From the NCBI RefSeq assembly GCF_949987535.1, contig NW_026646025.1, positions 1,922,001 to 1,986,000 on the forward strand: 64,000 nt of DNA, written 5' to 3'. The notes beneath the pieces are model-generated. The model saw only the letters and a program-made list of their open reading frames with translations, searched no databases and was not told the origin of the DNA. Position numbers and translations under genes: made by a program. Source of the DNA: Balaenoptera acutorostrata. Lineage: Eukaryota > Chordata > Mammalia > Artiodactyla > Balaenopteridae. Each line of letters starts with the position of its first letter. Within the stretch, counting starts at the first letter, position 1. Shown one piece after another: positions 11,718 to 24,089 of the stretch.

Positions 11718-12743
11718 ATGACCACTGTCATCACAATGCCCCATGACAGATGTCATCACAATTTGCCATGGTCCTTGTCATCACAATGCTCCATGAACCG
11801 TGTCATCACAAGGTTCCAGGACACTTGTCATCACAATGATCCAAGATCACATTCATCACAGTGCTCCATGAAACCTGTCATCTCAATGCTCCATAGCCTT
11901 TGAATTCACAATGCTCCATGGCCCCTGTAATCACAATGCTCCATGACGCATTTCATCACAATGCTCCAAGACCGCTGTCAACAGAATGCCCCATGATGCC
12001 TGCCATCACAAATCTCCATGGCCTCTCTTACCAAAGAGCTCCATGATCCCTGTCAGCACAATGTTCCATGACAGTTTTCGTCACAATACTCCATGTCCTG
12101 TCTCATCAAGAGTTCTCTGCCCATATCATCACAATGTTCCTTGTCACCTTTAATCACAATGCTCCATACCCTTTCACCACAATGCTCCAGAAATCTTGTC
12201 ATCGCATTGTTCCTTAACCGTGTCATCACAATTCTCCATGAACCTTGTCATCACAATTCTCCAGAATTCTTGTCATCACAATGTTCCATGGCCGTGTCAT
12301 CACAATGCTCCATGGCCCTTGTCATCATAATGCTCCAGAATTCTTGTCATCACAATGTTCCATGACCGTATCATCACAATGCTCCATGGCCCTTGTCAGC
12401 ACAATGCTCCAGAATTCTCATCAAAATGTTCCATGACCGTGTCATCACAATGCTCCATGGCCCTTGTCATCACAATGCTCCAGAATTCTTGTCATCACAA
12501 TGTTCCATGACCGTGTCATCACAATGCTCCATGGCCCTTGTCATGACAATGCTCCAGAATTCTTCTCATCACAATGTTCCATGACCGTGTCATCACAATG
12601 CTCCATGGCGATTGGCATCACAATGCTCCAGAATTCTTGTCATCACAATGTTCCATGGCCGTGTCATCACAATGCTCCATGGCCCTTGTCATCCTAATGC
12701 TCCAGAAATCTTGTCATTACTATATTCCATGAACGTGTCATCG
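11718..12743 (+). repeat. Terminal A module T1 (1,026 bp)
   Basis: A divergent A segment followed by a trimer array (about 12190-12743) that runs directly into B. It carries features seen only in terminal modules: CCATGTCCTGTCTCATCAAG near 12093 and CATCCTAATGCTCC at the end. It is 3 bp shorter than the standard 1,029 bp because one TTC is missing at about 12417 (AGAATTCTCATC instead of AGAATTCTTCTCATC). It has the GAATTCAC...GACGCATTT haplotype shared with T9 and T10. Confidence 0.92.
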
Positions 12744-15123
12744 CTGATTCTGTTCCTAAGTCATGCCCTGACAGTGTCCTCAGCTAAGGGCCTGAGGCTA
12801 GGCCTCACTCAGGCCCTGTCGCTCTCCCTAAGTCAGGCTCTGATGCTGTCCCTACCTGAAGCCCTGACACTGGTTCTAAATAAGGATCTGATACTCTCAG
12901 TAACTAAGGTTTTGACACTATGCTTAGGTCCTTTCCTGACACTCTCCCTAGACCATAACCTGAGCCTGTCCCTAGCAAATGTCGTGCCTCTTATGCTAAC
13001 TACAGCCCTGCTGCTGTCCTTAACTAAGGGCCTAAAATTACTCTCGAGGCTGTGACCCTGTCCGTACCTAAGGCCTCGATGTTCGTCCTATTTCAGGGCC
13101 TGACACTGTCCCTAACTAAGGCCCTGCGGCCGTCAATATCTAAAGTCCTGACACTATCCTGAGCTAATTTCTTGACCCATCTCTTACCAAGGTCCTGAAA
13201 CTGTCCCTAAGGAAGCCCTGATGCTGTCTCGAAGTGAGGCCTTGAGGCTGTCCCTAACAGAGGCCCTGATAATATCTTTAACATAGCCCCTGAGGTTGAT
13301 CCTACCGTGGCTCTTAGGCTGCTCCTAAGTCATGCCCTGACACTGTCTCTAGCTAAGGCCCTGACGCTAGGCCTCACTCAGGCCCTGTCCCACTCCCTAA
13401 GTCAGGCTCTGACGCTGTTCCTACCCGAAGCCCTGACACTCACTGCTCCTAAATTAGGTCCTGATGTGCTAAGTAACTAAGGTCTTGACACTATCCCTAG
13501 GTCATTTCCTGACACTCTCCCTAGACCTTAACCTAACCTTCTCTTTAGCTACTGTCGAGATTAGCTAAAGAGATTCTTTAGAACGAGATTCTTTCATCTT
13601 CTGAATATAGTTTTCTTCAAAACGTAGTTTTTATAGTGTTACTAACTTTAAACAAAATGTACTCAACTGCTGTGGAATCTTCCTTCATAGGAGCGTGCAT
13701 GGTTCACTTCTGCATCTGCTTGTGGTGGTGTTCAGGTTGCTTTCAGCTGTAGATCCCCTTATGCTAGCTAAATCACTGATTCTGTCCCTAAATGAGGCCC
13801 TGAATTTAGGTGCGAGGGCGTGAACCTGTCCCTAACTGAGGCCTGGAGGCTCGTCCTAATGCAGGCCCTGACACTGTCCCTAACTAAGGCTCTGACACTA
13901 CACCTAACTCAGTCACTGACACTGTACCTAACTAAGGCTCTGATGCTAGTCCTAACTTAGGCCCTGACACTGCCTCTAACTAAGGCCCTGCTGCCATCAA
14001 TATCTGAACACCTGATATTATCCTGAGCTAATAGCCTGACCCATGTCTTACCAAGGTCCTGAAACTTTCCCAAAGTAAGCCCTGACGCTGTCCCTAAGTG
14101 AGGCCTTGAGGCTATCCCTAACGGAGGCCCTGATAATAGCTTTAACAAAGACCCTAATGCTGATCCTACAGAGGCCTTTATGCTGCTCCTAAGTCATGCC
14201 CGGATACTGTCCCTTACTCAGGCCCTAAAGATAGGCCTCACTTAGGCCCTGTTGCTGTACCTTAGTTAGGCTCTGATGCTGTCCATACATCAAGCCCTGG
14301 CACTGGTCCTGATTAAGGCGCTCACGCTGCTGCTAACTAAGGCCCTGATGCTCTCAATAACTAAGGTCTTCTCGTTATCCCTTGGTCATTTCCTTTCACT
14401 ATCTCTGGCCTGGAACCTGACTCTGTCCCGAGATAATCTCCTGCATCTTATGCTAACTGAAACCCTAATGCTCTCCCGAACTAAGGCCCTGACTACTCCT
14501 AACTAAGGACATGACACTGAATCTAACAAAGGCCCAGAATCTGTCCTTAATATAGGCCCTGATGCCAGCAATAACTAAAATCCTGACACTCTCCTGAGCT
14601 AATATCCTGACTCATTTCTAACCAAGGTCCTGACACTGTCCCGAAGAAAGCCCTGTCACTGTCTTTAAGTGAAGACCTGAGGCTGTCTGTAACTCAGACC
14701 CTGAAGCTTTCCCTAACTGAGGCCTTGACGCTGTGACTAACTAGGGCTCCGGTCATGTCTTTACCTAGGAGCCTAAAGCTGATCCAACAAAGGCACTGAT
14801 GCTGCTCCTAAGTCATTCCTTGACAGTGTCCCCAGCTAAGGGCCTGACATTAGGCCTTACTCAGGCCCTGTCACTCTCCCTAAGTCAGGCCCTCATGCTG
14901 TCCCTACCTGAAGCCCTAACACTGCTTCTGAATAAGTCCCTGAGAGTCTCGGTAACAAAGGTCTTCACACTATCCTTAGGTCATTTCCTGACACGATTCC
15001 AAGCCTTTACCCTAACCCTGTCCCGAGCTAATGTCCTACCTCTTATGCTAACTAAAGACCTTATGCTGTGCCTAATTCAGGCACTGAATTTAGTCCCAAG
15101 GCCGCTAGACTGTCCCTAACTCG
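12744..15123 (+). repeat. Family B block 2 (complete, 2,380 bp)
   Basis: Same length and internal order as B1, offset by 12,493 bp. It has A at 12843 where B1 has G. It is the first block of a run of five 3,782 bp B+L+T units. Confidence 0.97.
13557..13756. other. 200 bp non-repetitive insert in B2
   Basis: Copy of the B1 insert at the same offset (+813) with the same boundary hairpin. No differences from B1 were noticed. Confidence 0.85.
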
Positions 15124-15496
15124 GCTCGATGCCCTTATCATCACAATGTTCCATGACCACTGTCATCACAATGCTCTACGCCCTTGTCATCACAATGCTC
15201 CATAACCCCTGTCATCACAATGCTCCATGACCTTGGTCATCGCAATGCTACATGCCATTGTCATCACAATGCTCCATGCCCTTATCATCACAAGTCTCCA
15301 TGACCCCTTTCATCACAAGTCTCCATGACGCTTGTCTAAAATGCTCCATGCCTGTGAAATCACAAAGCTCCATGCCCCCTGTCATCACAAGTCTCCATGA
15401 CTCTTGTCATCACAATGCTCCATGGCCTTTGTCATCACAATGTTCCATGGCCCCTGTCATCACAGTGCTCCATGATACCTTTCATCGCAAATCTAG
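15124..15496 (+). repeat. A-block leader L2 (373 bp)
   Basis: Divergent A monomers between B2 and T2, in the same order as L1. It carries GACGCTTGTC near 15327, where L7-L9 have GACCCTTGTC. Confidence 0.93.
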
Positions 15497-16525
15497 ATGA
15501 CCACTGTCATCACAATGCCCCATGACAGATGTCATCACAATTCGCCATGGTCCTTGTCATCACAATGCTCCATGAACCGTGTCATCACAAGGTTCCAGGA
15601 CACTTGTCATCACAATGATCCAAGATCACATTCATCACAGTGCTCCATGAACCCTGTCATCTCAATGCTCCATAGCCTTTGTATTCACAATGCTCCATGG
15701 CCCCTGTAATCACAGTGCTCCATGACCCTTTTCATCACAATGCTCCAAGACCGCTGTCAACAGAATGCCCCATGATGCCTGCCATCACAAATCTCCATGG
15801 CCTCTCTTACCAAAGAGCTCCATGATCCCTGTCAGCACAATGTTCCATGACAGTTTTCATCACAATACTCCATGTCCTGTCTCATCAAGAGTTCTCTGCC
15901 CATATCATCACAATGTTCCTTGTCACCTTTAATCACAATGCTCCATACCCTTTCACCACAATGCTCCAGAAATCTTGTCATCGCATTGTTCCTTAACCGT
16001 GTCATCACAATTCTCCATGAACCTTGTCATCACAATTCTCCAGAATTCTTGTCATCACAATGTTCCATGGCCGTGTCATCACAATGCTCCATGGCCCTTG
16101 TCATCATAATGCTCCAGAATTCTTGTCATCACAATGTTCCATGACCGTATCATCACAATGCTCCATGGCCCTTGTCAGCACAATGCTTCAGAATTCTTCT
16201 CATCAAAATGTTCCATGACCGTGTCATCACAATGCTCCATGGCCCTTGGCATCACAATGCTCCAGATTTCTTGTCATCACAATGTTCCATGACCGTGTCA
16301 TCACAATGCTCCATGGCCCTTGTCATGACAATGCTCCAGAATTCTTCTCATCACAATGTTCCATGACCGTGTCATCACAATGCTCCATGGCGATTGGCAT
16401 CACAATGCTCCAGAATTCTTGTCATCACAATGTTCCATGGCCGTGTCATCACAATGCTCCATGGCCCTTGTCATCCTAATGCTCCAGAAATCTTGTCATT
16501 ACTATATTCCATGAACGTGTCATCG
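15497..16525 (+). repeat. Terminal A module T2 (1,029 bp)
   Basis: First of the T2-T8 haplotype: GTATTCAC and GACCCTTTTC in the 5' half; GCTTCAG, TTGGCATC and AGATTTC in the trimer array (about 15960-16525). T2 has C at 15652 (T3-T8 have A) and shares A at 15859 with T3. Confidence 0.92.
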
Positions 16526-18905
16526 CTGATTCTGTTCCTAAGTCATGCCCTGACAGTGTCCTCAGCTAAGGGCCTGAGGCTAGGCCTCACTCAGGCCCTG
16601 TCGCTCTCCCTAAGTCAGGCTCTGATGCTGTCCCTACCTGAAGCCCTGACACTGGTTCTAAATAAGGATCTGATACTCTCAGTAACTAAGGTTTTGACAC
16701 TATGCTTAGGTCCTTTCCTGACACTCTCCCTAGACCATAACCTGAGCCTGTCCCTAGCAAATGTCGTGCCTCTTATGCTAACTACAGCCCTGCTGCTGTC
16801 CTTAACTAAGGGCCTAAAATTACTCTCGAGGCTGTGACCCTGTCCGTACCTAAGGCCTCGATGTTCGTCCTATTTCAGGGCCTGACACTGTCCCTAACTA
16901 AGGCCCTGCGGCCGTCAATATCTAAAGTCCTGACACTATCCTGAGCTAATTTCTTGACCCATCTCTTACCAAGGTCCTGAAACTGTCCCTAAGGAAGCCC
17001 TGATGCTGTCTCGAAGTGAGGCCTTGAGGCTGTCCCTAACAGAGGCCCTGATAATATCTTTAACATAGCCCCTGAGGTTGATCCTACCGTGGCTCTTAGG
17101 CTGCTCCTAAGTCATGCCCTGACACTGTCTCTAGCTAAGGCCCTGACGCTAGGCCTCACTCAGGCCCTGTCCCACTCCCTAAGTCAGGCTCTGACGCTGT
17201 TCCTACCCGAAGCCCTGACACTCACTGCTCCTAAATTAGGTCCTGATGTGCTAAGTAACTAAGGTCTTGACACTATCCCTAGGTCATTTCCTGACACTCT
17301 CCCTAGACCTTAACCTAACCTTCTCTTTAGCTACTGTCGAGATTAGCTAAAGAGATTCTTTAGAACGAGATTCTTTCATCTTCTGAATATAGTTTTCTTC
17401 AAAACGTAGTTTTTATAGTGTTACTAACTTTAAACAAAATGTACTCAACTGCTGTGGAATCTTCCTTCATAGGAGCGTGCATGGTTCACTTCTGCATCTG
17501 CTTGTGGTGGTGTTCAGGTTGCTTTCAGCTGTAGATCCCCTTATGCTAGCTAAATCACTGATTCTGTCCCTAAATGAGGCCCTGAATTTAGGTGCGAGGG
17601 CGTGAACCTGTCCCTAACTGAGGCCTGGAGGCTCGTCCTAATGCAGGCCCTGACACTGTCCCTAACTAAGGCTCTGACACTACACCTAACTCAGTCACTG
17701 ACACTGTACCTAACTAAGGCTCTGATGCTAGTCCTAACTTAGGCCCTGACACTGCCTCTAACTAAGGCCCTGCTGCCATCAATATCTGAACACCTGATAT
17801 TATCCTGAGCTAATAGCCTGACCCATGTCTTACCAAGGTCCTGAAACTTTCCCAAAGTAAGCCCTGACGCTGTCCCTAAGTGAGGCCTTGAGGCTATCCC
17901 TAACGGAGGCCCTGATAATAGCTTTAACAAAGACCCTAATGCTGATCCTACAGAGGCCTTTATGCTGCTCCTAAGTCATGCCCGGATACTGTCCCTTACT
18001 CAGGCCCTAAAGATAGGCCTCACTTAGGCCCTGTTGCTGTACCTTAGTTAGGCTCTGATGCTGTCCATACATCAAGCCCTGGCACTGGTCCTGATTAAGG
18101 CGCTCACGCTGCTGCTAACTAAGGCCCTGATGCTCTCAATAACTAAGGTCTTCTCGTTATCCCTTGGTCATTTCCTTTCACTATCTCTGGCCTGGAACCT
18201 GACTCTGTCCCGAGATAATCTCCTGCATCTTATGCTAACTGAAACCCTAATGCTCTCCCGAACTAAGGCCCTGACTACTCCTAACTAAGGACATGACACT
18301 GAATCTAACAAAGGCCCAGAATCTGTCCTTAATATAGGCCCTGATGCCAGCAATAACTAAAATCCTGACACTCTCCTGAGCTAATATCCTGACTCATTTC
18401 TAACCAAGGTCCTGACACTGTCCCGAAGAAAGCCCTGTCACTGTCTTTAAGTGAAGACCTGAGGCTGTCTGTAACTCAGACCCTGAAGCTTTCCCTAACT
18501 GAGGCCTTGACGCTGTGACTAACTAGGGCTCCGGTCATGTCTTTACCTAGGAGCCTAAAGCTGATCCAACAAAGGCACTGATGCTGCTCCTAAGTCATTC
18601 CTTGACAGTGTCCCCAGCTAAGGGCCTGACATTAGGCCTTACTCAGGCCCTGTCACTCTCCCTAAGTCAGGCCCTCATGCTGTCCCTACCTGAAGCCCTA
18701 ACACTGCTTCTGAATAAGTCCCTGAGAGTCTCGGTAACAAAGGTCTTCACACTATCCTTAGGTCATTTCCTGACACGATTCCAAGCCTTTACCCTAACCC
18801 TGTCCCGAGCTAATGTCCTACCTCTTATGCTAACTAAAGACCTTATGCTGTGCCTAATTCAGGCACTGAATTTAGTCCCAAGGCCGCTAGACTGTCCCTA
18901 ACTCG
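16526..18905 (+). repeat. Family B block 3 (complete, 2,380 bp)
   Basis: Second block of the 3,782 bp run. No difference from B2 was found by eye. Confidence 0.97.
17339..17538. other. 200 bp non-repetitive insert in B3
   Basis: Same offset and sequence as the B1 insert. Confidence 0.85.
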
Positions 18906-19278
18906 GCTCGATGCCCTTATCATCACAATGTTCCATGACCACTGTCATCACAATGCTCTACGCCCTTGTCATCACAATGCTCCATAACCCCTGTCATCAC
19001 AATGCTCCATGACCTTGGTCATCGCAATGCTACATGCCATTGTCATCACAATGCTCCATGCCCTTATCATCACAAGTCTCCATGACCCCTTTCATCACAA
19101 GTCTCCATGACGCTTGTCTAAAATGCTCCATGCCTGTGAAATCACAAAGCTCCATGCCCCCTGTCATCACAAGTCTCCATGACTCTTGTCATCACAATGC
19201 TCCATGGCCTTTGTCATCACAATGTTCCATGGCCCCTGTCATCACAGTGCTCCATGATACCTTTCATCGCAAATCTAG
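18906..19278 (+). repeat. A-block leader L3 (373 bp)
   Basis: Same as L2 by eye. Confidence 0.93.
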
Positions 19279-20307
19279 ATGACCACTGTCATCACAATGC
19301 CCCATGACAGATGTCATCACAATTCGCCATGGTACTTGTCATCACAATGCTCCATGAACCGTGTCATCACAAGGTTCCAGGACACTTGTCATCACAATGA
19401 TCCAAGATCACATTCATCACAGTGCTCCATGAAACCTGTCATCTCAATGCTCCATAGCCTTTGTATTCACAATGCTCCATGGCCCCTGTAATCACAGTGC
19501 TCCATGACCCTTTTCATCACAATGCTCCAAGACCGCTGTCAACAGAATGCCCCATGATGCCTGCCATCACAAATCTCCATGGCCTCTCTTACCAAAGAGC
19601 TCCATGATCCCTGTCAGCACAATGTTCCATGACAGTTTTCATCACAATACTCCATGTCCTGTCTCATCAAGAGTTCTCTGCCCATATCATCACAATGTTC
19701 CTTGTCACCTTTAATCACAATGCTCCATACCCTTTCACCACAATGCTCCAGAAATCTTGTCATCGCATTGTTCCTTAACCGTGTCATCACAATTCTCCAT
19801 GAACCTTGTCATCACAATTCTCCAGAATTCTTGTCATCACAATGTTCCATGGCCGTGTCATCACAATGCTCCATGGCCCTTGTCATCATAATGCTCCAGA
19901 ATTCTTGTCATCACAATGTTCCATGACCGTATCATCACAATGCTCCATGGCCCTTGTCAGCACAATGCTTCAGAATTCTTCTCATCAAAATGTTCCATGA
20001 CCGTGTCATCACAATGCTCCATGGCCCTTGGCATCACAATGCTCCAGATTTCTTGTCATCACAATGTTCCATGACCGTGTCATCACAATGCTCCATGGCC
20101 CTTGTCATGACAATGCTCCAGAATTCTTCTCATCACAATGTTCCATGACCGTGTCATCACAATGCTCCATGGCGATTGGCATCACAATGCTCCAGAATTC
20201 TTGTCATCACAATGTTCCATGGCCGTGTCATCACAATGCTCCATGGCCCTTGTCATCCTAATGCTCCAGAAATCTTGTCATTACTATATTCCATGAACGT
20301 GTCATCG
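19279..20307 (+). repeat. Terminal A module T3 (1,029 bp)
   Basis: T2-T8 haplotype with a private A at 19334 (GGTACTTGTC instead of GGTCCTTGTC). It shares A at 19641 with T2 but has A at 19434 like T4-T8, so it is intermediate between its neighbours. Confidence 0.92.
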
Positions 20308-22687
20308 CTGATTCTGTTCCTAAGTCATGCCCTGACAGTGTCCTCAGCTAAGGGCCTGAGGCTAGGCCTCACTCAGGCCCTGTCGCTCTCCCTAAGTCAG
20401 GCTCTGATGCTGTCCCTACCTGAAGCCCTGACACTGGTTCTAAATAAGGATCTGATACTCTCAGTAACTAAGGTTTTGACACTATGCTTAGGTCCTTTCC
20501 TGACACTCTCCCTAGACCATAACCTGAGCCTGTCCCTAGCAAATGTCGTGCCTCTTATGCTAACTACAGCCCTGCTGCTGTCCTTAACTAAGGGCCTAAA
20601 ATTACTCTCGAGGCTGTGACCCTGTCCGTACCTAAGGCCTCGATGTTCGTCCTATTTCAGGGCCTGACACTGTCCCTAACTAAGGCCCTGCGGCCGTCAA
20701 TATCTAAAGTCCTGACACTATCCTGAGCTAATTTCTTGACCCATCTCTTACCAAGGTCCTGAAACTGTCCCTAAGGAAGCCCTGATGCTGTCTCGAAGTG
20801 AGGCCTTGAGGCTGTCCCTAACAGAGGCCCTGATAATATCTTTAACATAGCCCCTGAGGTTGATCCTACCGTGGCTCTTAGGCTGCTCCTAAGTCATGCC
20901 CTGACACTGTCTCTAGCTAAGGCCCTGACGCTAGGCCTCACTCAGGCCCTGTCCCACTCCCTAAGTCAGGCTCTGACGCTGTTCCTACCCGAAGCCCTGA
21001 CACTCACTGCTCCTAAATTAGGTCCTGATGTGCTAAGTAACTAAGGTCTTGACACTATCCCTAGGTCATTTCCTGACACTCTCCCTAGACCTTAACCTAA
21101 CCTTCTCTTTAGCTACTGTCGAGATTAGCTAAAGAGATTCTTTAGAACGAGATTCTTTCATCTTCTGAATATAGTTTTCTTCAAAACGTAGTTTTTATAG
21201 TGTTACTAACTTTAAACAAAATGTACTCAACTGCTGTGGAATCTTCCTTCATAGGAGCGTGCATGGTTCACTTCTGCATCTGCTTGTGGTGGTGTTCAGG
21301 TTGCTTTCAGCTGTAGATCCCCTTATGCTAGCTAAATCACTGATTCTGTCCCTAAATGAGGCCCTGAATTTAGGTGCGAGGGCGTGAACCTGTCCCTAAC
21401 TGAGGCCTGGAGGCTCGTCCTAATGCAGGCCCTGACACTGTCCCTAACTAAGGCTCTGACACTACACCTAACTCAGTCACTGACACTGTACCTAACTAAG
21501 GCTCTGATGCTAGTCCTAACTTAGGCCCTGACACTGCCTCTAACTAAGGCCCTGCTGCCATCAATATCTGAACACCTGATATTATCCTGAGCTAATAGCC
21601 TGACCCATGTCTTACCAAGGTCCTGAAACTTTCCCAAAGTAAGCCCTGACGCTGTCCCTAAGTGAGGCCTTGAGGCTATCCCTAACGGAGGCCCTGATAA
21701 TAGCTTTAACAAAGACCCTAATGCTGATCCTACAGAGGCCTTTATGCTGCTCCTAAGTCATGCCCGGATACTGTCCCTTACTCAGGCCCTAAAGATAGGC
21801 CTCACTTAGGCCCTGTTGCTGTACCTTAGTTAGGCTCTGATGCTGTCCATACATCAAGCCCTGGCACTGGTCCTGATTAAGGCGCTCACGCTGCTGCTAA
21901 CTAAGGCCCTGATGCTCTCAATAACTAAGGTCTTCTCGTTATCCCTTGGTCATTTCCTTTCACTATCTCTGGCCTGGAACCTGACTCTGTCCCGAGATAA
22001 TCTCCTGCATCTTATGCTAACTGAAACCCTAATGCTCTCCCGAACTAAGGCCCTGACTACTCCTAACTAAGGACATGACACTGAATCTAACAAAGGCCCA
22101 GAATCTGTCCTTAATATAGGCCCTGATGCCAGCAATAACTAAAATCCTGACACTCTCCTGAGCTAATATCCTGACTCATTTCTAACCAAGGTCCTGACAC
22201 TGTCCCGAAGAAAGCCCTGTCACTGTCTTTAAGTGAAGACCTGAGGCTGTCTGTAACTCAGACCCTGAAGCTTTCCCTAACTGAGGCCTTGACGCTGTGA
22301 CTAACTAGGGCTCCGGTCATGTCTTTACCTAGGAGCCTAAAGCTGATCCAACAAAGGCACTGATGCTGCTCCTAAGTCATTCCTTGACAGTGTCCCCAGC
22401 TAAGGGCCTGACATTAGGCCTTACTCAGGCCCTGTCACTCTCCCTAAGTCAGGCCCTCATGCTGTCCCTACCTGAAGCCCTAACACTGCTTCTGAATAAG
22501 TCCCTGAGAGTCTCGGTAACAAAGGTCTTCACACTATCCTTAGGTCATTTCCTGACACGATTCCAAGCCTTTACCCTAACCCTGTCCCGAGCTAATGTCC
22601 TACCTCTTATGCTAACTAAAGACCTTATGCTGTGCCTAATTCAGGCACTGAATTTAGTCCCAAGGCCGCTAGACTGTCCCTAACTCG
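20308..22687 (+). repeat. Family B block 4 (complete, 2,380 bp)
   Basis: Third block of the 3,782 bp run. No difference from B2 or B3 was found by eye. Confidence 0.97.
21121..21320. other. 200 bp non-repetitive insert in B4
   Basis: Same offset and sequence as the B1 insert. Confidence 0.85.
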
Positions 22688-23060
22688 GCTCGATGCCCTT
22701 ATCATCACAATGTTCCATGACCACTGTCATCACAATGCTCTACGCCCTTGTCATCACAATGCTCCATAACCCCTGTCATCACAATGCTCCATGACCTTGG
22801 TCATCGCAATGCTACATGCCATTGTCATCACAATGCTCCATGCCCTTATCATCACAAGTCTCCATGACCCCTTTCATCACAAGTCTCCATGACGCTTGTC
22901 TAAAATGCTCCATGCCTGTGAAATCACAAAGCTCCATGCCCCCTGTCATCACAAGTCTCCATGACTCTTGTCATCACAATGCTCCATGGCCTTTGTCATC
23001 ACAATGTTCCATGGCCCCTGTCATCACAGTGCTCCATGATACCTTTCATCGCAAATCTAG
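22688..23060 (+). repeat. A-block leader L4 (373 bp)
   Basis: Same as L2 by eye. Confidence 0.93.
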
Positions 23061-24089
23061 ATGACCACTGTCATCACAATGCCCCATGACAGATGTCATC
23101 ACAATTCGCCATGGTCCTTGTCATCACAATGCTCCATGAACCGTGTCATCACAAGGTTCCAGGACATTTGTCATCACAATGATCCAAGATCACATTCATC
23201 ACAGTGCTCCATGAAACCTGTCATCTCAATGCTCCATAGCCTTTGTATTCACAATGCTCCATGGCCCCTGTAATCACAGTGCTCCATGACCCTTTTCATC
23301 ACAATGCTCCAAGACCGCTGTCAACAGAATGCCCCATGATGCCTGCCATCACAAATCTCCATGGCCTCTCTTACCAAAGAGCTCCATGATCCCTGTCAGC
23401 ACAATGTTCCATGACAGTTTTCGTCACAATACTCCATGTCCTGTCTCATCAAGAGTTCTCTGCCCATATCATCACAATGTTCCTTGTCACCTTTAATCAC
23501 AATGCTCCATACCCTTTCACCACAATGCTCCAGAAATCTTGTCATCGCATTGTTCCTTAACCGTGTCATCACAATTCTCCATGAACCTTGTCATCACAAT
23601 TCTCCAGAATTCTTGTCATCACAATGTTCCATGGCCGTGTCATCACAATGCTCCATGGCCCTTGTCATCATAATGCTCCAGAATTCTTGTCATCACAATG
23701 TTCCATGACCGTATCATCACAATGCTCCATGGCCCTTGTCAGCACAATGCTTCAGAATTCTTCTCATCAAAATGTTCCATGACCGTGTCATCACAATGCT
23801 CCATGGCCCTTGGCATCACAATGCTCCAGATTTCTTGTCATCACAATGTTCCATGACCGTGTCATCACAATGCTCCATGGCCCTTGTCATGACAATGCTC
23901 CAGAATTCTTCTCATCACAATGTTCCATGACCGTGTCATCACAATGCTCCATGGCGATTGGCATCACAATGCTCCAGAATTCTTGTCATCACAATGTTCC
24001 ATGGCCGTGTCATCACAATGCTCCATGGCCCTTGTCATCCTAATGCTCCAGAAATCTTGTCATTACTATATTCCATGAACGTGTCATCG
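23061..24089 (+). repeat. Terminal A module T4 (1,029 bp)
   Basis: First module with T at 23167 (GGACATTTG; T2 and T3 have C), a variant shared with T5-T8 and with the internal module at 42593. It has G at 23423 where T2 and T3 have A. Confidence 0.92.

Noticed and set aside
2631..12743. CENP-B box as a sign of a centromeric satellite
   Set aside because: I looked for TTCG followed by the CGGG half at the required spacing and saw none in the monomers read. Centromeric identity is therefore not supported, though not excluded.
13957..14148. Reverse-strand 63-codon frame recurring in B1-B6
   Set aside because: It begins at TTG, not ATG. It is lost in B7-B10 by the single change AACAAAG to AACGAAG, and it lies wholly in B monomers.
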